Below are positions 7,160 to 14,061 of a stretch of DNA of 35,185 bases, one piece after another. Position numbers and translations under genes: made by a program. The stretch is from a virus. The DNA lies in IMG/VR virus record IMGVR_UViG_3300025892_000059, positions 1 to 35,185 of that record; one strand, given 5' to 3'. A model generated the notes under the pieces. It had not been told where the DNA came from, did not search any database, and was given only the letters and a program-made list of their open reading frames with translations. The first letter of the stretch is position 1, and every line of letters starts with the position of its first letter.

Positions 7160-8866
7160 ATGAGAAAACTACTATCGATACTTTTTTTTATATTCGTAAC
7201 GAATCTTAGTTACGGACAAACTTTCACACAAACATTTGTTGATAGGTGTACTGGTGAGGTACAAATAGTTACTGCTGATTTCACATCTGGTTCAGCAGTT
7301 GTATCCTTTTATAATAAGGTTAAACTATTTACTTACAATCAATACATTAATGGTGAACTACAATCTTGGTTAGTTCAGCAATACGCTTGGTGGGCTGCAT
7401 TATCTCCATGTTCATCAGCAACAACCCAAACTCAAAACGCAACTAACAACGCTAACAACGCAACTAACAACAATAACTCAGGCTCATCTGGTAGTTCTGG
7501 TTCATCTGGTGGAGGAGATAGTGGTGGTAGTGGAGATAGTGGTGGTGGAAGTGGAGACTCTGGTGGAGGAGGTTCTGATGGCTCTGATGGTGGTGGAGGT
7601 TCTGATGGCTCTGATGGAGGTGGTGGTGATTCCGATGGCGGAGGAGGAGACTCTGATGGAGGAGGTGATTCCGATGGTGGAGGTGGTGATTCCGATAGTG
7701 GAGATGGTGATGGTGGTTCTGGTGATTCCGATGGAGATTCTGATTCTGATGGAGGAGGAGATTCTGATGGTGATTCCGATGGTGATGGTGGAGATGGTGA
7801 TGGTGATTCTGATTCCGATGGCGATAGTGATGGAGATGGAGATGGCGATAGTGATGGAGATGGAGATGGTGATGATGATTCTGATGGAGATGATTCAGAT
7901 GGAGATGGTGATGATGACTCCGATGATGATTCCGATAGTGATGATGATTCTGATGATGATTCTGATGAATCTGATGAAGATAGTGAAGAAGAAAGTGAAG
8001 AAGAATCTGAGGAAGAAGAAAAGGAAGAGGAAGAAGAATCTGATGAAGAAGAGGAAGAGGAAGAGGAAGAAAAAGAAGAAGAGGAGGAAGAAGAAGATGA
8101 AGAGGAAGAAGAGGAAGAGGAAGATGAGGAGGAGGAAGAAAAAGATGAGGAAGAAGATGAGGAAGAGGAAGAAGAAAAGAAAAAGAAATTTATGCCTATA
8201 CAATTAAAGGCAGATATGTTGGCTCAACAAGCATTAACATTGGATTACAATACAGTTCTTAATGTTGGAGCATCAATGAGTTCTATATATGGTGATGTAA
8301 CATATACATCTACATTACAAATTTATGATAACTTAAAACAGGTGGGATTATCATTGGGTAAATCAAAGGTAACTTTAAATGATAAGTACCAAGTTAATTG
8401 GGTAGATGGTGTTAATGTTTCTTATATGAGAAACTACGCTATGAATGCAACATCAGTTTCTTTAAGTAGAATGAAACCTATGGGTAAGTGGGGAACTGTT
8501 GGTGTTGGTGTTAACTATTCTTATATGTTTGGTAAAGATGCATTAGGTCAGAAGATGCCTAATATGGCTAGTGGTGGCTGGAATGGGTTATATACAAATA
8601 TGTTTATGATTAATAAAAGAATTGTTTATACTCCTGCTTTTATAGTTGCAGCAAGTCCAATATCATATACACAAAAATTACCAGGGGTTGTTGATTCTCC
8701 GTTTTCAAGTATTAGTAAAGATACCATAATGATATTAGCTAATTCATTCAACGCACAAATAACAAACAAATTTTCGGTTAACTTTTCTTGGACTATCATT
8801 CGTTCATCAAATGAATTTGTACCGATAATGAACTCATTTATGGTGGGTTCTAAAATACCATTTTAA
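7160..8866 (+). CDS. Exported protein with giant acidic Ser/Asp/Gly-Glu linker and beta-barrel-like C-terminus
   Basis: 568 residues. Signal peptide 1-20 (LSYGQ); a short N-terminal domain (21-104) with two Cys (DRCTGE, SPCSS); low complexity from about 105 to 342 that grades from Gly/Ser to Asp/Ser/Gly, Asp/Ser, Glu/Ser and finally Glu/Lys; then about 225 residues of alternating strands (SMSSIYGDVTYTSTL, VGVGVNYSYMFG, FSVNFSWTII) ending in Phe, as in outer-membrane barrels. The linker is extremely negative and could bind Ca2+ or stay extended in sea water, like Sdr proteins of Gram-positive bacteria. Its position directly after the CsgG-like gene makes it a possible cargo or partner. Function not recognised. 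Confidence 0.7.
   Translation: MRKLLSILFFIFVTNLSYGQTFTQTFVDRCTGEVQIVTADFTSGSAVVSFYNKVKLFTYNQYINGELQSWLVQQYAWWAALSPCSSATTQTQNATNNANNATNNNNSGSSGSSGSSGGGDSGGSGDSGGGSGDSGGGGSDGSDGGGGSDGSDGGGGDSDGGGGDSDGGGDSDGGGGDSDSGDGDGGSGDSDGDSDSDGGGDSDGDSDGDGGDGDGDSDSDGDSDGDGDGDSDGDGDGDDDSDGDDSDGDGDDDSDDDSDSDDDSDDDSDESDEDSEEESEEESEEEEKEEEEESDEEEEEEEEEKEEEEEEEDEEEEEEEEDEEEEEKDEEEDEEEEEEKKKKFMPIQLKADMLAQQALTLDYNTVLNVGASMSSIYGDVTYTSTLQIYDNLKQVGLSLGKSKVTLNDKYQVNWVDGVNVSYMRNYAMNATSVSLSRMKPMGKWGTVGVGVNYSYMFGKDALGQKMPNMASGGWNGLYTNMFMINKRIVYTPAFIVAASPISYTQKLPGVVDSPFSSISKDTIMILANSFNAQITNKFSVNFSWTIIRSSNEFVPIMNSFMVGSKIPF
7475..8186 (+). repeat. Degenerate tandem microsatellite coding for the acidic linker
   Basis: About 710 bases built from short purine-rich units, first GGTGGA/GATTCCGATGG-type, then GATGGAGATGGT, GATGATGATTCC, and finally GAAGAGGAAGAA. 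The reading frame is kept throughout, and the encoded composition shifts from Gly/Ser to Asp/Ser to Glu. Such tracts change length by slippage, so length differences between related phages are expected. Confidence 0.85.
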
Positions 8867-8868
8867 TT

Positions 8869-9399
8869 ATGAAAAAAATAGATTACAAATTAGGGATTAT
8901 AATAGGGTTAATAGGATTATCATTATTTCAATATTTTAATCCAACTATCAAAGAGGTAGAGTTAATAAAAGAAGTAGAAGTAGAAGTTGTAAAAACAATA
9001 ATAGATAGTGTTTATGTTGATAATATTATTGAAAAGAAAATATACTATCCAAAGTACATTACTAAAGTTGATACTGTTGAAGTTATCAAAGAGATAATAG
9101 TTGAAAAACCTGTAACTAAAATAAAGAAAATTTATAGAGAAAGAAAGGTTGAAAAGATAGTAGAGGTGCCTGTGAATGTTAAGAAGATGTTTATAGGGTT
9201 TGGTTATCAGTATGATGTAGGTAATTACTTTAGTGGTGCTAGTATCAAATTACTACACAAAACACCTAAAGATAAAATGTTTAGTTTAGATTTAGGTTTT
9301 AGAAATGATTTATTGGATGTACAAAGTAATGTAGGTGAATTAAGACCTTATGTTGGTGCATCAATATATTTTAGAATAGATAATCCAGATAAAAAATAA
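8869..9399 (+). CDS. Inner-membrane anchored periplasmic stalk protein with small beta-barrel-like end
   Basis: 176 residues. One N-terminal membrane helix (about 8-24, LGIIIGLIGLSLFQYF) without a cleavage site; a Val/Ile/Lys/Glu-rich stalk (27-103) with repeats such as KEVEVEVV, VEVIKEIIVEKP and VEKIVEVPV; then four likely beta strands (MFIGFGYQYDV, GASIKLLHK, FSLDLGFRND, RPYVGASIYFRI). The plan suggests a protein that spans the periplasm from the inner to the outer membrane. A unimolecular-spanin-like role is one option; a scaffold for the CsgG-like pore is another. It lies 2 bases after the acidic protein and directly abuts the next gene. Confidence 0.6.
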   Translation: MKKIDYKLGIIIGLIGLSLFQYFNPTIKEVELIKEVEVEVVKTIIDSVYVDNIIEKKIYYPKYITKVDTVEVIKEIIVEKPVTKIKKIYRERKVEKIVEVPVNVKKMFIGFGYQYDVGNYFSGASIKLLHKTPKDKMFSLDLGFRNDLLDVQSNVGELRPYVGASIYFRIDNPDKK

Positions 9400-11457
9400 A
9401 TGAAAAAGTTTATTTTTATTTTAATAAGTACACTATTAGTTTGTAAAGTAGGATATTCCCAAACTGGTGAGGGATATATAAATTATAAATCCTACAAAAC
9501 TCACTATGGTACTGGTGCAAGTTCTACTTTAAGTGGTGTAACATATAGTGGAGGAGCAGGTTCAACTGCTGAGTTTGATGCAATGGTTGATACAAACCAA
9601 CCAGGTACAACACTAACTCATACTGGAGAAGTATCACCATATGGTTCAACTGGATTAAATGGAGGACACCCACCACGATATGGAAGTTCATATTTTGCAA
9701 TAGTTTATTCTGGTTGGTTCAAACCAAACAAAAGTGGAACTTATAATATTAGAACTTATGCAGATGATTCATCAGAAACTCGATATAGAGAAGTAGGAAC
9801 TACTACTTGGCAAACAATGACATATCAATGGGGTTGTTGTTCTTATGTATATGGAACTGCAACTTTAGATAAAACTAAATGGTATGAGTTTGAATTTAGA
9901 TACCAAGAATATGGTGGTGGGGATTATTACTACTTCGCATATTCAATACCAGCAAATTCCTCAAATCCTTATTATAACCAAGTTAGTTCTAATCATCAAT
10001 TTGGAACTTGGACAAATATAAACCCAAGTGGTACAAGTACTACAACAGACCCTGAAGTTGATTTAGATTTAGAATTCCATTCTCAATTAGCACCAGAAGA
10101 ATATAGATTTGGTGTATATTATGATGCATCAAATGAACAAGATGGTTCAACATATTTCAATACTTCTACTATGAATTCAAAATATTATTTAGATGATGAT
10201 GGTAGTAAAGATATAACTGATTATCTAAATTTAGTTAAGATGGCAGATGGTAAGAAAGCAACTACAACTGGTGGTAATGTAGAATGGTGTGTGGTATATG
10301 ATTATGATAACACAAATAAAAGATATAGAGTTGGTATAGATAAAAGAGAATTTGCAAGTGGATTTACCTTTACTGATTTGAAACAATTACAATTATTTGA
10401 TTTATGGAATGATGAAATAACTTACAAATCCGATGACCAATATTGGGCTGAATATTATATCTACACCGATACTCAATTTGATTTTATCAATTCATCTAAT
10501 TCCTCAAACATACGAGATGCGAATGGATTTTATGGATTACAAGCAGAGTTCTCATTTGAAGATGTTGAAATATACAAAGGACATAAAATATCTTTTATGA
10601 ACCCATCTAATAATATAGAACAATGGACAGCGGAAGAATTTATGGATGATTACATTACAGTTGCAGATGTAGTTGCGGGATTTAATGAATTAGCTGGTGG
10701 TGGAATATTTGGTGGATATAAAGGAGATTTGAATGGAGTTCAATTACAAAATTCAGATGTAAATCAAGATGGTGAATTTGATTTCCAAGATAGTCAAATA
10801 GGATTAGCTTTCTTAAATGGTGGTGATACTCCTTTTAATGGTTATCTGTCTGAAATAATGAGAATAGTTCCTAAATCAGAATACGATAATACTACAACTA
10901 CTAATTGGAAAACACAAACAAATAAATCACCATCAACATCTTTTACTTTTAGTGTTATAGATACGATACAAACTTTAGAATATAAAGTTTCGTTTATAGG
11001 TGATGTAAACCTTTCACATTCTGCACCACAATCAACAAGTTCACCTGGTACTCAATCAACATCGGCTAGAAATTCATCTTCTCAAAAATCAAATGAATTG
11101 GAAATATTATTAGATATCAGTAAGGAAGAAGATAAATTTGTGGTAACATTAGATGTACCACAAAACAATCATAACATTGTAGGTTCTGAATTTAGAATAG
11201 GATATGATAACACTAGAGTAGAGTTTGATAGAATAGAAACTACTTCTAACTTACAATCATTCTCAGCTGAAAGAACAAACTACATAAAGTTAGGTTCTAT
11301 ATCTACTGATGGTTCTCAAAATCTAAATGGTGGTGTACAATATAAGATTTACTTTTCACCACAACAAACTTTTGAATCTACACTAGGATTACTATCAGTT
11401 TTAAAATCAGAATTAGTAAAACAAAATGGGGGTGGAATAGACCATAAAATAAAATGA
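9400..11457 (+). CDS. Exported PA14/dockerin/cohesin-like surface protein
   Basis: 685 residues. Signal peptide 1-21 (ending KVGYSQ). Residues about 22-205 resemble a PA14-type carbohydrate-binding domain (YFAIVYSGWFKPNKSGTYN, RTYADDSSE, then a strand with WYEFEFRYQEYGGGDYYYF). A central domain of about 225-400 is not recognised. A dockerin-like calcium loop follows (DVNQDGEFDFQDSQIGLAFL, about 450-475), then a GDVNLSHS linker (about 534), STSARNSS, and a C-terminal cohesin-like domain (VGSEFRIGYDNTRVEFDRI). The last three elements match the protein at 3779-5404, so the two are paralogues; this copy has the PA14 domain in addition. PA14 and cohesin domains point to glycan or cell binding at the surface. 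It starts on the base after the previous stop. Confidence 0.7.
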   Translation: MKKFIFILISTLLVCKVGYSQTGEGYINYKSYKTHYGTGASSTLSGVTYSGGAGSTAEFDAMVDTNQPGTTLTHTGEVSPYGSTGLNGGHPPRYGSSYFAIVYSGWFKPNKSGTYNIRTYADDSSETRYREVGTTTWQTMTYQWGCCSYVYGTATLDKTKWYEFEFRYQEYGGGDYYYFAYSIPANSSNPYYNQVSSNHQFGTWTNINPSGTSTTTDPEVDLDLEFHSQLAPEEYRFGVYYDASNEQDGSTYFNTSTMNSKYYLDDDGSKDITDYLNLVKMADGKKATTTGGNVEWCVVYDYDNTNKRYRVGIDKREFASGFTFTDLKQLQLFDLWNDEITYKSDDQYWAEYYIYTDTQFDFINSSNSSNIRDANGFYGLQAEFSFEDVEIYKGHKISFMNPSNNIEQWTAEEFMDDYITVADVVAGFNELAGGGIFGGYKGDLNGVQLQNSDVNQDGEFDFQDSQIGLAFLNGGDTPFNGYLSEIMRIVPKSEYDNTTTTNWKTQTNKSPSTSFTFSVIDTIQTLEYKVSFIGDVNLSHSAPQSTSSPGTQSTSARNSSSQKSNELEILLDISKEEDKFVVTLDVPQNNHNIVGSEFRIGYDNTRVEFDRIETTSNLQSFSAERTNYIKLGSISTDGSQNLNGGVQYKIYFSPQQTFESTLGLLSVLKSELVKQNGGGIDHKIK

Positions 11458-11795
11458 GAAAGTATATAGTATTAATATTGTTCGTTATATTATCTTGTCA
11501 ACCAGAAGAGTTGATGATTGTAGAACCTATGCCACAATACGAAATGATATTTGAAGAATCAATATCCAATGTTGTTGATGGACAAGAGTATTCATTTGAA
11601 GTAAGTTCAACTGAACCTCATCATTTAATAATAAGTAAGTTAAACGGCTCGGTGGTTTCTAAAGAAAGTATTATTCCTATATTGGGTTTGAACACTAAAA
11701 TAATTTACACTAAGTCATTGCCTAAAGAAGAATTATATTTATCTCTTATTAGTTCTGATATTGAAATCGAAAAAACAACTATTATTGTAGAATAA
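11454..11795 (+). CDS. Small lipoprotein, second cohesin-partner copy
   Basis: 113 residues with a lipobox (MRKYIVLILFVILSC; lipidated Cys at residue 15). The C-terminal half (HHLIISKLNGSVVSKESII, IIYTKSLPKEELYLSLI, TTIIVE) follows the strand pattern of the lipoprotein at 5409-5789. It overlaps the PA14/cohesin gene by 4 bases, just as the other copy follows its cohesin-like gene closely. Inference: a duplicated two-gene unit of surface protein plus lipid-anchored partner. Confidence 0.65.
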   Translation: MRKYIVLILFVILSCQPEELMIVEPMPQYEMIFEESISNVVDGQEYSFEVSSTEPHHLIISKLNGSVVSKESIIPILGLNTKIIYTKSLPKEELYLSLISSDIEIEKTTIIVE

Positions 11796-11808
11796 TATAT
11801 TTATAGAT

Positions 11809-12465
11809 ATGTTAGTATATGATTTCAAAAATGTAGCTAAGATTAAGAATCTTAAAAATAGTGAATCCGTTGAGCCAAAACATGCTGAACGTATTGCTGA
11901 GATTCCTAATTCTATTGTTAAAGATTTTGATATTGAAAAATACAAATCAAATCCTCCACATAAAAACGAATCGGTAAGAACTATATACGAACTTATGCAC
12001 ATTTCTGAGATTCCATCTAATGATGAATTTACAATAGAAATGGATAAGGTAAAAAAATCCTTTAAAGATTTATGTAAAAGGTTAGATTTGGATTTCCCAA
12101 AAGATAAAGTAGAGGAGTTAAAAAATGTTGCTGGTTCTATTGTGTTAGATTTAAAATACCACTATAATAGACCAAGACCATATATGTTGGCTAAAGAGTT
12201 TGAAATTCCATTAGATACGAATGAGATTAAAAATACAACAAAAGATTCTCCATCATATCCATCTGGTCATGCTGCACAAAGTATATTAATATCAAATTAT
12301 TTATCTGAACTATATCCATCTCACAAAATGGAGTTTATTAAATTAGGTAAAGATATAGCTAAAAGTAGGATAGTTGCAAAAGTTCATTATCCATCTGATG
12401 TTAGATTTGGAGAAATTATTGGAAACGATATATTCATATATTTAAATAAGAACGAACTTATATAA
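11809..12465 (+). CDS. PAP2-superfamily phosphatase
   Basis: 218 residues with the three PAP2 signatures in order: K-x6-RP (KYHYNRPRP, about 114-122), PSGH (SYPSGHA, about 150-156) and SR-x5-H-x3-D (SRIVAKVHYPSD, about 186-197), including both catalytic histidines. The family removes phosphate from lipid phosphates, polyprenyl pyrophosphates or small phosphomonoesters. There is no signal peptide or membrane helix, so a soluble cytoplasmic enzyme of the class A acid phosphatase or haloperoxidase fold is likelier than a membrane lipid phosphatase. Starts 13 bases after the lipoprotein gene and looks co-transcribed with the envelope operon. Substrate unknown. Confidence 0.8.
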   Translation: MLVYDFKNVAKIKNLKNSESVEPKHAERIAEIPNSIVKDFDIEKYKSNPPHKNESVRTIYELMHISEIPSNDEFTIEMDKVKKSFKDLCKRLDLDFPKDKVEELKNVAGSIVLDLKYHYNRPRPYMLAKEFEIPLDTNEIKNTTKDSPSYPSGHAAQSILISNYLSELYPSHKMEFIKLGKDIAKSRIVAKVHYPSDVRFGEIIGNDIFIYLNKNELI

Positions 12466-12470
12466 TAACA

Positions 12471-12671
12471 ATGCCTGCGAAATTAAAACCAAGTAGTAAA
12501 CAATACATAAAAGATAGAAATGGAAAAATGACCAATAAATGGTTCATGCAACATTATACTGTAAGTGGAGCTACTACTGAGGAGTTGAAAAAGTTATATG
12601 AATCTCCTTCTTATAAAAGAAAGAAGAGTTTGATTAAAAGTGAACTTCATAAAAGAGGAGTTGAAATATGA
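12471..12671 (+). CDS. Conserved small phage protein, unknown function
   Basis: 66 residues, basic, beginning MPAKLKPSSKQYIKDRNGKM and containing MTNKWFMQHYTVSGATTEEL. I recall short proteins of this type (KPSSK...MTNKW...HYT) in T4-like marine phages, but no function. Starts 5 bases after the PAP2 gene and overlaps the next gene by 4 bases. Confidence 0.65.
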   Translation: MPAKLKPSSKQYIKDRNGKMTNKWFMQHYTVSGATTEELKKLYESPSYKRKKSLIKSELHKRGVEI

Positions 12672-12901
12672 AAGAATACGCAATACAAAAACAATTGGTT
12701 CCTGTCGATAATGGAACTGACCCGAATTGGGCTAAAAGACAAATATGGGTTTATAAATTAAATTCAGAAGATACTTTAGATGAGTATGATACCCAATCAG
12801 ACGCGGAATCCAAAAGAGCTGAGTTAGACTCTAACGACCCGACAAGTAGAACATATAGAGTAGTAAGGAGAATAGACCAATTCACCTATGAAGTTCTTTA
12901 G
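12668..12901 (+). CDS. Hypothetical protein, 77 aa
   Basis: 77 residues, mixed charge, with two predicted strands around a polar middle (RQIWVYKLNS, TYRVVRRIDQFTYEVL). No signal peptide or membrane segment. Overlaps the preceding gene by 4 bases, so it is probably translated by coupling. It is the last gene of the 3276-12901 operon. Not recognised. Confidence 0.6.
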   Translation: MKEYAIQKQLVPVDNGTDPNWAKRQIWVYKLNSEDTLDEYDTQSDAESKRAELDSNDPTSRTYRVVRRIDQFTYEVL

Positions 12902-13212
12902 TTGTCATGTCTAAATTTTTATTATAATTTTTTTATTTAATAATTGTCTTGTCTTGCACCGTGTCACTGTGTCTGAAAAAAATCAAAAAGAAAATTTGCT
13001 CGGTCCAACAATCGTTTCTGATTGAAGTTTAGATGCGTTTAAACTCATAGCATCACCTTAGAGTATTTTATGTTAGTGTATATACATATATACCTATTTC
13101 CCCAAACGATAAAAAAAATTAAACTTTTTTTACTTTTTATAAATTTAGTTGAAAAAGCTTGGATATTAAAATTATTTTTTGTATCTTTGTTCATAAAGAT
13201 AAAATATAAATT
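12902..13212. other. 311-base gap with no gene: leader, small inverted repeats, promoter
   Basis: No open frame of note on either strand. It holds AGTTTA...TAAACT (13026-13045, 8-base loop), the perfect AT-rich inverted repeat GTATATA-CA-TATATAC at 13078-13093, a weak A-run/T-run dyad near 13110-13135 that might end the upstream operon, and the host-type promoter at 13159-13189. The stretch 12955-13060 is less AT-rich than the surroundings and could be a small RNA, but no known RNA family is recognised. Confidence 0.4.
13159..13189 (+). promoter_or_regulatory. Bacteroidota-type promoter for the DUF1599/dCMP deaminase genes
   Basis: TTG at 13159-13161, 20 bases, then TATCTTTG at 13182-13189, an exact match to TAnnTTTG. 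The ATG at 13213 follows 23 bases later. Confidence 0.75.
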
Positions 13213-13560
13213 ATGTCAAAGAAAGAAACAGCAGTAGAATTTTGTGAAAGAACTTATCCCGAAACTTGTAATGAGTTCAGAGTAATCTTAGATGAGATGT
13301 ACGAAACTTTTTGTAAGAAACAAAGAAACTATGGACCAGGTAACATATCAGTAGGTTCAACTTTAGAAACTGATGATGACAAGAAAGTTGCTCTAACTGG
13401 ATTATGGTTTAGAAAGAATGATAAGATTCAGAGGTTACTACAATTAGTTGTTAAAGGACAACCAGATGAGGTTGGTGAAAACATTCAAGATACTTATGAA
13501 GATTTATCAGTATATGGTATAATCTCTCAATTAGTTCAAAGAGATAAGTGGGCTAAGTAA
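13213..13560 (+). CDS. DUF1599 (Nmad1-like) nucleotide-metabolism protein
   Basis: 115 residues. KKQRNYGPGNIS, a GLWFRKNDKIQRLLQLV helix and a conserved NIQDTYEDLSVYGII helix match my memory of DUF1599, a small helical domain (also called nucleotide modification associated domain 1) found in many phages near thymidylate or dCMP enzymes. It has a MazG-like look, but I cannot place all metal-binding acidic residues, so pyrophosphatase activity is not claimed. Its stop overlaps the start of dCMP deaminase by one base, which supports a joint role in the dNTP pool. Confidence 0.7.
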   Translation: MSKKETAVEFCERTYPETCNEFRVILDEMYETFCKKQRNYGPGNISVGSTLETDDDKKVALTGLWFRKNDKIQRLLQLVVKGQPDEVGENIQDTYEDLSVYGIISQLVQRDKWAK

Positions 13561-14018
13561 TGAGATGGGTAGAATACTTTCAAAACTTAGCACACCAAGT
13601 TAAACTCAAATCAAAAGATGAGAGAACTCAGATTGGTGCAGTAATCGTTGGTAAGGATAAAGAAATTGTATCAACGGGCTATAACTCATTTCCAAGAGGT
13701 ATAAAAGATAATTTTAAAGAAAGACAAGAAAGACCAGAAAAGTATTTTTGGTTTGAACATGCTGAAAGAAACGCTATTTACAACGCAGCAAGAATAGGAG
13801 TTTCTACTAAAGGTTGTACAATGTATCTAAGTTGTGGTATTCCTTGTTCTGATTGTGCTAGAGGAATTATCAACGCTGGTATCACAAGAATCTTTTGTGA
13901 AAGAAGTGGTGGAGCAAAAGGAATCAAATGGGAAGAATCCGCCGAAAGAAGTTGGAGAATGTTTGAAGAAGCTGGTGTAAATGTTCAATTCTACGATGAA
14001 GGACATAGTGGAATCTAA
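13560..14018 (+). CDS. cd: Deoxycytidylate (dCMP) deaminase
   Basis: 152 residues with the zinc site of the cytidine/dCMP deaminase family: HAE (H67-A-E69, in FEHAERNAIY) and PCSDC (P95-C96-S-D-C99). An N-terminal TQIGAVIVGKD strand and the STGYNSFPRG loop are typical of dCMP deaminases. The enzyme converts dCMP to dUMP for thymidylate synthesis, in the cytoplasm; T4 encodes the homologue Cd. Length is normal for the short form. Translationally coupled to the DUF1599 gene and followed by a late promoter. Confidence 0.93.
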   Translation: MRWVEYFQNLAHQVKLKSKDERTQIGAVIVGKDKEIVSTGYNSFPRGIKDNFKERQERPEKYFWFEHAERNAIYNAARIGVSTKGCTMYLSCGIPCSDCARGIINAGITRIFCERSGGAKGIKWEESAERSWRMFEEAGVNVQFYDEGHSGI

Positions 14019-14034
14019 TCTTTCTTAAAAACTA

Positions 14035-14043
14035 ATATTTATA
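14035..14043 (+). promoter_or_regulatory. Late-type promoter motif ATATTTATA
   Basis: ATATTTATATAGAAAGG, 18 bases before the ATG at 14062. The same 17-base string recurs before the gene at 29847. It separates a likely virion gene from the early-type dCMP deaminase gene. Confidence 0.65.
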
Positions 14044-14061
14044 TAGAAAGGTATTAGTATA

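Noticed and set aside
7475-8186. CRISPR array or other spaced repeats
   Set aside because: The repeats are direct, degenerate and without unique spacers, and they are translated in one frame.
7509-8207. Alternative plus-strand frame rich in Met, Val, Ile and Lys, and an antisense Phe/Leu/Ile frame (7895-8203)
   Set aside because: Both are by-products of the purine microsatellite that encodes the acidic linker; only the frame with signal peptide and barrel-like end is plausible.
11797-11805. ATATTTATA before the PAP2 gene
   Set aside because: It is only 3 bases before the ATG, so transcription would start inside the gene; the PAP2 gene is better explained as part of the operon.
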